NCBI GenBank assembly: GCA_029937635.1
Contig: JAPYPM010000086.1
Span: 1-8,941, forward strand
Length of the DNA stretch: 8,941 bases
Direction: 5' to 3'
Source: Nitrospinaceae bacterium
GTDB taxonomy: Bacteria > Nitrospinota > Nitrospinia > Nitrospinales > VA-1
The position numbers were made by a program, and so were the translations under genes. Of the stretch, positions 1 through 5,303 are shown one piece after another (position 1 is the first letter of the stretch; each line of letters opens with the position of its first letter). The notes under the pieces were generated by a model. That model had not been told where the DNA came from, did no database searches, and saw only the letters and a program-made list of their open reading frames with translations.

Positions 1-98
1 AATGCGAATCCACCATGCATGGCAAAAACCATAACTGCTCCAAGCATCATGAACAGAACATCTCCGCTACTTGTTAAAGAAATAATATTTTGCTCCAT
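1..98 (-). CDS. amt: Ammonium transporter Amt, N-terminal fragment (runs off the window)
   Basis: Reading leftwards from an ATG at 96-98, 32 codons are open to the window edge. The peptide begins MEQNIISLTSSGDVLF and continues MMLGAVMVFAMHGGFA, which matches the first transmembrane helix of Amt/AmtB channels (family pattern D-x-L-F-hydrophobic-M-H-x-G-F-A). A strong Shine-Dalgarno sequence, GGGGGAG (101-107 on the plus strand as ctccccc), precedes the start. It lies downstream of the P-II gene on the same strand, the classical glnK-amtB arrangement, so this is probably the Amt partner gated by that P-II. It has no evident cleavable signal peptide, unlike the complete Amt at 1528-2871, so the two are distinct paralogues. 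Only the N-terminus is visible; pore residues cannot be checked. Confidence 0.85.
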   Translation of the reverse strand, partial: MEQNIISLTSSGDVLFMMLGAVMVFAMHGGFA

Positions 99-236
99 GT
101 CTCCCCCTCTATGGACTAAAAATTAATATTACTCTTAAGTGAATGGAGTGAAAAATTTTAAATGTAATATTTAATGCTATAAAAAAACCTACTGATTCAC
201 TTTTGATAATAAAGGTGTTCGGAACTGAGAGTTTTG

Positions 237-575
237 CTAAACAGCATCCTCGCCTCTCTCACCCGTACGTATACGGACGGCTTCTTCAATATTAGTGATA
301 AAGATTTTCCCATCACCTATTCGTCCAGTTTGCCCAGTCTTTACAATGGCATTAATGACATCTTCTACTTGAGACTCAGCGAGAACAATTTCCATTTTAA
401 TTTTTGGGAGAAAATCAACGACATATTCAGCACCGCGATAGAGCTCAGTGTGCCCTTTTTGACGACCAAATCCTTTGACTTCGGTAACTGTAATTCCCTG
501 TATCCCTAATTCGTTTAATTTGTCTTTAACCTCATCCAATTTAAATGGTTTAATGATGGCTTCTACTTTCTTCAT
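237..575 (-). CDS. glnK: Nitrogen regulatory protein P-II (GlnB/GlnK family)
   Basis: This 112-residue protein has the normal P-II length. P-II trimers sense ATP/ADP and 2-oxoglutarate and control ammonium channels, glutamine synthetase adenylylation and NtrB/NtrC. Visible hallmarks are the N-terminus MKKVEAIIKPFKLDEV, the T-loop at about residues 37-55 containing GRQKGHTELYRGAEY, and the uridylylation tyrosine at position 51. Also present are the B-loop motif TGRIGDGKIF at about 83-92 and the C-terminal VRIRTGERGEDA. No residue looks damaged. It starts at ATG 573-575 with AGGGA about ten bases upstream. It sits between two amt genes on the same strand, which favours a GlnK role (membrane sequestration by Amt) over a GlnB role, but sequence alone does not separate the two. 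The tyrosine implies control by a GlnD uridylyltransferase encoded elsewhere (inference). Confidence 0.96.
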   Translation of the reverse strand: MKKVEAIIKPFKLDEVKDKLNELGIQGITVTEVKGFGRQKGHTELYRGAEYVVDFLPKIKMEIVLAESQVEDVINAIVKTGQTGRIGDGKIFITNIEEAVRIRTGERGEDAV

Positions 576-687
576 AACATTAGGGTCCCTTCGAACGAGT
601 GTGAAAAAATACTTAATTTTTAGTTGGGTTGCTTCAATGCTAATTATTATTTTTATAAAACAGAATTAAATGATAAAGCGTAAAAGT

Positions 688-1428
688 TTAAAAACTTTTT
701 GATACACCAAATATTGTTCTACCTTCCTTGCCTGATTGGTCCGTTGAATTCCATCCTACAGTGACATCTGTGTCTACGTAAGCTAGGCTAAGGTCAAATC
801 CTTGCCAAAGATAGGATGCCCCAATACTATAATCAACATAATCTGGAGCTCCGTAAGTCGTCTCCAAGTCTATCCATTGCTTTCCAATGTGACCACTGAC
901 CCTAATTCCTTGAAACTCATAGTCCAAGCCACCTTGCCAATAAGTTGCGTCTCCCGATTTAGCAAAAAACTCAGGGGAATAATTAATTGCTGTTGAAAAA
1001 GATACAGATCCAATACTTTTTCCTAATCCAAAAGAATACTCATAAAAATCGTAGTTACTGTTGGCATATGCACCAGGGTAGGTATAGCCAATCATAGAGA
1101 GGTCTACGTTTATACCATTTTGGATTTCCTTGGTATAGCCGCCATAAAAATCAAACTCTGTGACAGATTCATTGTCATTAAAGTCAACATTAGAGGCCCA
1201 AGTACCAATATAAAAACCTAAATCATGAGCCCAATCAAAACCTCCTTGAATCGCAGCCTCTTCACCACTCTGGTCTATTCCGCGAAAACTATATTGGCTA
1301 AAGAAACCTACATTTGCTGAAAAACTGCCGATACCCTCTGCAGCGTTTGCAGCTGTATAACCTCCAATTAAAAATCCACTAAGAATGGTAGTGCAAATTA
1401 TTCGTTTAAAAAAATTGTGTAAAAGCAT
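688..1428 (-). CDS. TIGR02001/TorF-family putative outer-membrane porin
   Basis: A 246-residue protein. A signal peptide is clear: positively charged start (K8, R9), hydrophobic core at 10-23 and an ANA-A cleavage site near residue 29. The mature part opens with the family signature SANVGFFSQYSFRGIDQS (strand plus Y-x-FRG), then alternating aromatic beta-strands with GTWASNVDF and EFDFYGGYTKEI. It ends in a terminal phenylalanine (GVSKSF), the usual outer-membrane beta-barrel recognition signal. Start ATG 1426-1428 has GGAGAAG a few bases upstream. The family is annotated as putative porin with no firmly proven substrate. From memory, members are often found beside glnK-amtB in proteobacteria, as here, so a role in outer-membrane passage of nitrogen compounds under limitation is a reasonable inference, not shown. 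Family assignment is confident, substrate unknown. Confidence 0.9.
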   Translation of the reverse strand: MLLHNFFKRIICTTILSGFLIGGYTAANAAEGIGSFSANVGFFSQYSFRGIDQSGEEAAIQGGFDWAHDLGFYIGTWASNVDFNDNESVTEFDFYGGYTKEIQNGINVDLSMIGYTYPGAYANSNYDFYEYSFGLGKSIGSVSFSTAINYSPEFFAKSGDATYWQGGLDYEFQGIRVSGHIGKQWIDLETTYGAPDYVDYSIGASYLWQGFDLSLAYVDTDVTVGWNSTDQSGKEGRTIFGVSKSF

Positions 1429-1527
1429 ATTTCTTCTCCAAAAAAGTATGTATAACCCCTGTCTTGGCTATGAATACAGTGACTTTAAATTCACAACAGA
1501 ATTAAATATGAATCGGGATTAGGATGA

Positions 1528-2871
1528 TCATGAACTTGAAATAATATAGCCACGTTCATTGTGGAGAGCTAAGTCCAAGCCTTCCATCTCTTCATCATCG
1601 GAGACTCGCAAACCCATTATTCCATCAATCACTTTTAAAATAATAGCGCTCATAATGCCAGTATATATTAAGGTTGCCCCAACTCCGAGGCTCTGAATTT
1701 TAACTTGGCTGCCAATACTAGTAATGCCATCGCCGAACCCGGCACCACCTAAGCTTTCGGCACAAAAAACGCCGGTTAAGACGGCACCTATAATACCACC
1801 TATAGCATGAATGCCAAATACATCTAAAGAGTCGTCATAGCCTAATAAACGCTTAACTAGAGTCGACGCAAAAAAGCAGCCTACTCCTGATGCGAATCCA
1901 ATTGCCAAGGCACCCATTGGTCCGACGGCACCGGACGCGGGAGTGATAGCTACTAAACCGGCAACTGCCCCAGATGCAATACCCAATGCACTGGGTTTGC
2001 CATGTTTACCCCATTCAACAAACATCCAACTGAGTGCTGCTGCAGCTGTAGCAATTTGGGTTACAGCCATAGCCATTCCTGCTACTCCATCTGCAGCTAG
2101 CTCACTACCGGCATTAAACCCAAACCAACCAACCCAAAGCATAGAAGCACCCATTAGGGTGTAGCCCAGATTGTGAGGTGGCATTTGGGTTGATGGGTAT
2201 CCTTTACGTTTGCCAAGTATTATTGCTGCAACTAAACCGGCCATGCCAGCATTGATGTGGACCACTGTACCGCCAGCAAAATCTAGGATTCCCTTATTTC
2301 CCAACCATCCGCCATCTCCCCAGACCCAATGACAGATCGGTGCATAAACAACTGTCATCCAGAGGGTCATAAAAACAAGCATAGCGGAAAACTTCATACG
2401 TTCAGCAAAGGCTCCAACTATAAGAGCTGGAGTGATGATGGCAAATGTCATCTGGAATGTCATGAATACGGTTTCTGGTATTGAACCACTAAGTGTGTCG
2501 ACGCCTATCCCCTTGAGAAACATTTTATCTAAACCTCCCCAATAAGGACCTTCACCACCAAACGCTATACTGTAAGCGTAAAAAACCCATAAAACGGTCA
2601 TTAGTGATGTAATAGCGAAGCATTGCATTAGAACCGAAAGTACATTTTTACTTCGAACCATGCCCGCGTAAAATAGGGATAATCCTGGAATAGTCATAAA
2701 AAGAACCAAGGCAGTTGCAGTTAACATCCAAGCAGTATCTCCAGAGTTCAAAATAGCCGTTTCTTCGGCCATGACCGAAGAGGGAAAAAAAGTCGCCAAT
2801 ATAAATATGAGGCCTGTCATTCCCCACAAGTCCTTTGATATAGATCGTTGTTCGGAGATATTACTTTTCAT
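1528..2871 (-). CDS. amt: Ammonium transporter, Amt family
   Basis: A 447-residue Amt channel conducting ammonium/ammonia across the inner membrane. A cleavable signal peptide (cleavage near SVMA-EE, residue 34) precedes about 11 transmembrane helices, as in AmtB. Key sites by comparison with E. coli AmtB, numbered from the ATG at 2869-2871: phenylalanine gate in FQMTFA (139/143), tryptophan of the external site in HWVWGDGG (184), aspartate of the signature DFAGGTVVHINAG (197) and twin pore histidines at 205 and 355 (FGIHAIGG). WFGFNAGS supplies the F215/S219 equivalents. The tail keeps the conserved EGLDLALHNERGY, the P-II-responsive C-terminus. A TTG at 2878-2880 in the same frame directly abuts the ribosome binding site, so the ATG nine bases further on is chosen. 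It is the first gene of the nitrogen cluster, followed by the porin after 99 bases. Confidence 0.96.
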   Translation of the reverse strand: MKSNISEQRSISKDLWGMTGLIFILATFFPSSVMAEETAILNSGDTAWMLTATALVLFMTIPGLSLFYAGMVRSKNVLSVLMQCFAITSLMTVLWVFYAYSIAFGGEGPYWGGLDKMFLKGIGVDTLSGSIPETVFMTFQMTFAIITPALIVGAFAERMKFSAMLVFMTLWMTVVYAPICHWVWGDGGWLGNKGILDFAGGTVVHINAGMAGLVAAIILGKRKGYPSTQMPPHNLGYTLMGASMLWVGWFGFNAGSELAADGVAGMAMAVTQIATAAAALSWMFVEWGKHGKPSALGIASGAVAGLVAITPASGAVGPMGALAIGFASGVGCFFASTLVKRLLGYDDSLDVFGIHAIGGIIGAVLTGVFCAESLGGAGFGDGITSIGSQVKIQSLGVGATLIYTGIMSAIILKVIDGIMGLRVSDDEEMEGLDLALHNERGYIISSS

Positions 2872-2880
2872 GAAACGCAA

Positions 2881-2887
2881 CTCCCTT
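2881..2887 (-). promoter_or_regulatory. Ribosome binding site deciding the amt start
   Basis: On the minus strand this reads AAGGGAG. It touches the possible TTG start (2880) with no spacer but is nine bases from the ATG at 2871, a normal distance. This rules in the ATG and shortens the protein by three residues. Confidence 0.75.
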
Positions 2888-2916
2888 AAGAAAGATTAAA
2901 AGCTTTAAATAATCAT

Positions 2917-2933
2917 TCCAAGAATTATGCCAA
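2917..2933 (-). promoter_or_regulatory. Possible sigma-54 (RpoN) promoter of amt, imperfect
   Basis: The minus strand reads TTGGCATAATTCTTGGA. The sigma-54 consensus is TTGGCAC, four or five variable bases, then TTGCA. The -24 element (TTGGCA) is intact and the ten-base GG-to-GG spacing is right, but the -12 element has TTGG where TTGC is expected. It lies about 46 bases upstream of the amt ATG. Context (amt, glnK, porin) makes RpoN/NtrC control plausible. No NtrC-type enhancer was found. Confidence 0.35.
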
Positions 2934-2958
2934 TCTATAGCCAAACAATTATTTAATT

Positions 2959-2973
2959 ATATCTAGCTGATAT
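2959..2973. repeat. Inverted repeat ATATC-N5-GATAT
   Basis: Five-base arms around a TAGCT centre, about 90 bases upstream of amt. It is short and AT-rich, so chance is possible. It is listed because two further dyads follow within 40 bases. Confidence 0.35.
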
Positions 2974-2979
2974 ATAAGG

Positions 2980-3002
2980 GTTCTATTATTTTTTAATAGA
3001 AC
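2980..3002. repeat. Perfect 9-bp inverted repeat (hairpin) upstream of amt
   Basis: GTTCTATTA at 2980-2988 and its exact complement TAATAGAAC at 2994-3002 enclose five T. Two G-T wobble pairs could extend the stem outwards. Neither side is followed by a T-run outside the stem, so it does not look like a standard intrinsic terminator. It lies about 110 bases upstream of the amt start and may be an operator or a transcript boundary element. Confidence 0.6.
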
Positions 3003-3012
3003 TTAGTACTAA
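3003..3012. repeat. Perfect 10-bp palindrome TTAGTACTAA
   Basis: A self-complementary decamer directly adjoining the 9-bp hairpin at 2980-3002. It could be a half-turn protein site, but no known consensus is recognised. Confidence 0.4.
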
Positions 3013-3127
3013 TAATTTTAAAAAAATCTATAGGATATAGACTCATTTTGTTGCTTAAAATAAGCAAATGCCATATTTTTTAACAAATAATAGTCATCAG
3101 CAATTTATAGAAATAAGTGACGATTAA

Positions 3128-3304
3128 ATTATCGAAAAACTGTCAGGTTTTTCAGACCGAAGAATTTACTGGCCTCATGATGCAGGGATAGAAGAGCAAA
3201 ACAAAGCCAAGTGTTTATTAGGAAGTCAATACCCACACCCGATTGTATTGCATGCTATTCAGCGGAAGAGAGCAATAGAGTTATTTAAGGAAGTTAAAAG
3301 CTAA
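3128..3304 (+). pseudogene. 3' remnant of a class I deoxyribodipyrimidine photolyase/cryptochrome gene
   Basis: A 58-codon open stretch bounded upstream by TAA (3125-3127) and ending at TAA 3302-3304. It encodes KLSGFSDRRIYWPHDAG, then KAKCLLGSQYPHPIV, then a basic amphipathic tail QRKRAIELFKEVKS. This matches the extreme C-terminus of class I photolyases, whose pattern is L-x-x-L-P-x-x-Y-I-H-x-P-W-x-A-P, a helix, then G-x-x-Y-P-x-P-I-V-x-H and a helical end. The order and spacing of these blocks fit. The rest of the protein (some 400 residues of antenna- and FAD-binding domains) is absent: upstream DNA is AT-rich with stops in all frames, and no start codon or ribosome binding site precedes it. 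The expected histidine and tryptophan of the I-H-x-P-W block are changed, as in a decaying copy. Almost certainly non-functional; identification from memory of the family. Confidence 0.6.
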
Positions 3305-3486
3305 GGGGAGTTTTAAAGTTCGATTTGTCTTTCTTAACTCTGGAGGATTTTGGTGTGTGGTGTTCAAGGAAGAGCCCAAAAGGTTTAAATTATTTTCAAT
3401 ACATTTTTTATTTTAGTTCTTTTGTTAGCTGATTTATCCAGCTTATCTTTTTGTGTAATTTTAAAATAAATAAAGCATAAGAACAA

Positions 3487-4083
3487 TTACTCAAGAGAGA
3501 TATCTACACCCTCCATGCTTATCGGATTATTTTTTTCATCACGCTCAATTACCCTTCCAGCATCTATGTTGTTACGCCATTTGCCATTTTTCATTTTCAA
3601 ACGATTCCTAGCTGTATAAACCGATGTCTTCCCTTCTAAGTGTGGATTTAATTGAGCTAAAGTTTGAGAAAGGTCATCAGGGTGGACCAGATTTTTCCAG
3701 GAATCAACGTGAGGGTTAACCTCACTCACTTTGTATCCAAGTGATTTACACCAATTGGTGCTGAAAACAACTTGTCCCGTCACGATATTCCAAGTCCATT
3801 TATTAGAGCTTACATCAATAATCTTATTTTTTACCAAGTCTTGTTTTTGTTTTATCAAAAAACTTCTTTTAATAAAAGGTTCTTGACTGTGATTGTGAAT
3901 ATTCAAGTTTTCTTTTTCGTGGCTGTTATTTTTACCCGCAATAATTTTATTAAGAGTTTCAAGAAGAGGTTTATCAATATGTGAACTGCGGTTAAGAAAA
4001 TTAGTACCATCGTCAATAGCAGTATTTTTTTTCTCCAGAAGTTCGATTAAATGTTCAAGTGACTTTATGTATTGATCTGACAT
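3487..4083 (-). CDS. Stand-alone PAS domain protein
   Basis: A 198-residue soluble protein. Residues 1-90 are charged and probably helical (leucine-rich helix SLEHLIELLEKK at 8-19, then a linker rich in Asn, Lys and His). Residues about 93-198 form one PAS domain of the PAS_3 type: WTWNIVTGQVVFSTNW (96-111), LGY (115-117), the conserved HPDD before the long helix (134-137), the strand R-x-R-L-K-M-K-N-G-K-W-R (160-170) and the closing E-G-V-D-I-S (191-196). The protein stops right after the PAS fold, so it has no kinase, GGDEF, EAL or HTH output and must act through a partner. Start ATG 4081-4083 has no good Shine-Dalgarno sequence. It is last of three minus-strand genes, 61 bases after the frameshifted PAS-like gene. 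Ligand cannot be predicted. Confidence 0.85.
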   Translation of the reverse strand: MSDQYIKSLEHLIELLEKKNTAIDDGTNFLNRSSHIDKPLLETLNKIIAGKNNSHEKENLNIHNHSQEPFIKRSFLIKQKQDLVKNKIIDVSSNKWTWNIVTGQVVFSTNWCKSLGYKVSEVNPHVDSWKNLVHPDDLSQTLAQLNPHLEGKTSVYTARNRLKMKNGKWRNNIDAGRVIERDEKNNPISMEGVDISLE

Positions 4084-4144
4084 AAGTGGGAACCGTTTTA
4101 ATTCATTTGAAAATGTTTTATTTTGGTTAATTGGCAGTTTATTT

Positions 4145-4716
4145 TTAAGCGACCATAATTAATCTTGTTTCCCCATTTATTTCAGTCAATTCCCCATCAG
4201 GAGTATAGTTCATATAATAGGTATTTTGGACAATATAGTCATTATTCAATAGCATGGGACTGCTCTCAATGATTGATTCGGTTCCTTTATAGCCGAGAGT
4301 CTGCTCTTGAAATCTTGTTTTTGATTTTATGTCAACTTTGCCTAGTACGTCAGAAAACGAAACAATATTTGAGTCGGCAAAAGCATGTTGAGTGGATCAC
4401 AATATGATTCATCTTTAGCCACATTGTATTTAAATTTCGAGATGGCTTCAGTCATAGGGAGAATTTTAGATGTTATGCCATTGCTAGTAGGCGGCAAACA
4501 ATTTTGGCTTAATCGACGAGGTATTTTTTTATCATTAGAATCTAAAAATTCTCTAATAGTGTTAAAAACTTCTAGATCGTAGTTGTGAAGATTAATGTCA
4601 TTGATGCATTTTCTATTATGTTTTTTTACTATTCTATTAGCATAATTTAAAAGTGCAATTTTATCTTTATTCTTCAGTTCTTTAAAAAAAATCAATTTAT
4701 CCAATTCAACAGACAA
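4145..4716 (-). pseudogene. Frameshifted gene, possible PAS-like protein
   Basis: Two minus-strand frames join into one plausible 190-residue protein. The first runs from TTG 4714-4716 (MSVELDKLIFF...) to about 4379. The second continues to TAA at 4145-4147. The join lies at the T4 run (4379-4382, aaaa on the plus strand): one extra T would read ATG CTT TTT GCC GAC and link DPLNML to FADSNIVSFSDVLGK without a stop. The total of 572 bases is one short of a multiple of three, as this predicts. The second part, VDIKSKTRFQEQTLGYKG and TYYMNYTPDGELTEI, resembles the central and final strands of a PAS fold (G-Y after a helix; a turn PDGE between long strands), so it may be a second PAS protein. That is tentative. 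The first half is helical and unrecognised. There is no ATG start, only TTG after a TAG, with a weak AGAAAAAAAG leader. Confidence 0.5.
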
Positions 4717-4831
4717 GCTTTTTTTCTAAGTAACTTTATAACTTTCTCAAGTAATTCAATATATACGTCCAACTATTCTCCCCCGTGCTATTAATTTTAA
4801 TGCAATAAACGTTTTTTTATAGATCTAATGT

Positions 4832-5188
4832 TTAAATAGCTTTAGCTTTTATTGCCTTAAGGTTAGATATCTCCTCTTTTAGATTGATAATCTCACTAAG
4901 AGATTTAACGTGTTCTTCCATAAGGGCAATATACTTACGTTTAAGGTCAATACTATCTTGGGTTTTGTTTTGTGAAGTGGTTTCATTTATGGGCACAATA
5001 CTTTCTTCAAAGTCGGCAATTTCATCGTGCTGTAATTTTTTAAGGAGCAAAGAAAGACTCTTTGATGGAGCTTTTGATCCTTTTTCCAAATCTGATAGAA
5101 ACCCTTGAGATATTCCAAGTTTATCTGCAAATTGAATCTGAACCATTCCAAAAGTTTTTCTCATCGCTTTAATTTTTGTAGCTTTCAT
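4832..5188 (-). CDS. XRE-family HTH regulator with coiled-coil tail
   Basis: A 118-residue protein. Residues about 3-55 are a Cro/C1-type helix-turn-helix: MRKTFGMVQIQFADKLGIS then Q-G-F-L-S-D-L-E-K-G (28-37), the recognition helix pattern of XRE proteins, followed by S-x-x-L-x-x-L-L-K-K-L. Residues 56-79 are an acidic and polar linker. Residues about 80-115 form heptad-like leucine/isoleucine repeats (YIALMEEHVKSLSEIINLKEEISNLKAI), probably a dimerising coiled coil. No peptidase or sensor domain follows. ATG 5186-5188 lies after an A-rich leader without a clear Shine-Dalgarno sequence. It is divergent from the SLC13 permease and first of three minus-strand genes with the two PAS-type genes. 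It may repress itself and perhaps the permease through repeats at 5209-5224 (inference). A phage-type repressor role is possible but no phage genes are nearby. Confidence 0.88.
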   Translation of the reverse strand: MKATKIKAMRKTFGMVQIQFADKLGISQGFLSDLEKGSKAPSKSLSLLLKKLQHDEIADFEESIVPINETTSQNKTQDSIDLKRKYIALMEEHVKSLSEIINLKEEISNLKAIKAKAI

Positions 5189-5208
5189 TTTTTTGTAAAC
5201 CTAAGTAT

Positions 5209-5224
5209 TTAGTAAGTTAGTAAT
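5209..5224. repeat. Tandem 8-bp repeat TTAGTAAG/TTAGTAAT, candidate XRE operator
   Basis: Two direct copies sharing seven of eight bases sit 21-36 bases upstream of the XRE ATG. They also cover the expected -35 position of a TATAAT box serving the permease. A degenerate inverted copy, CTAAGTAT (5201-5208), precedes them. Such placement suits an autoregulatory operator, but this is inference. Confidence 0.4.
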
Positions 5225-5239
5225 ATTTTGATATGCAAC

Positions 5240-5245
5240 TATAAT
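5240..5245 (+). promoter_or_regulatory. Possible -10 box (TATAAT) of the SLC13 permease promoter
   Basis: A perfect TATAAT lies 59 bases upstream of the permease ATG. Seventeen bases further upstream the -35 position holds TTAGTA (5217-5222), a poor match to TTGACA, suggesting weak or activated expression. In such AT-rich DNA a chance match is possible. Confidence 0.4.
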
Positions 5246-5303
5246 AAAACAGTTTTTAGCGATATTCTACGATCATACAACTTAATTAATAGAGAGTTTA
5301 GTC

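Larger units (their letters stand above)
2872..3486. other. AT-rich region without an intact gene
   Basis: These 615 bases hold the amt leader and promoter region, a group of dyads (2959-3012) and the remnant of a photolyase gene (3128-3304). A short open stretch on the plus strand, ATG 3068-3070 to TAA 3125-3127, encodes 19 residues (MPYFLTNNSHQQFIEISDD) in the same frame as the remnant and may or may not belong to it. From 3305 to 3486 nothing convincing is seen. An uninterrupted reading frame there (about 3306-3416) gives a peptide without recognisable family or start. Confidence 0.6.

Noticed and set aside
234..509. Plus-strand open frame of 91 codons over the P-II gene
   Set aside because: It is the antisense shadow of glnK, whose protein matches P-II throughout. 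The opposite frame has no family features.
3306..3416. Open stretch with a peptide containing FVFLNSGGFWCVVFKEE
   Set aside because: No start codon, no ribosome binding site and no recognised family. The length is within chance expectation. It is kept only as a remark in the intergenic entry.
4376..4390. Programmed -1 frameshift site at the PAS-like gene
   Set aside because: The bases around the join (ATG CTT TTG) do not form an X-XXY-YYZ slippery heptamer, and no stimulating structure was seen. A lost T is simpler.
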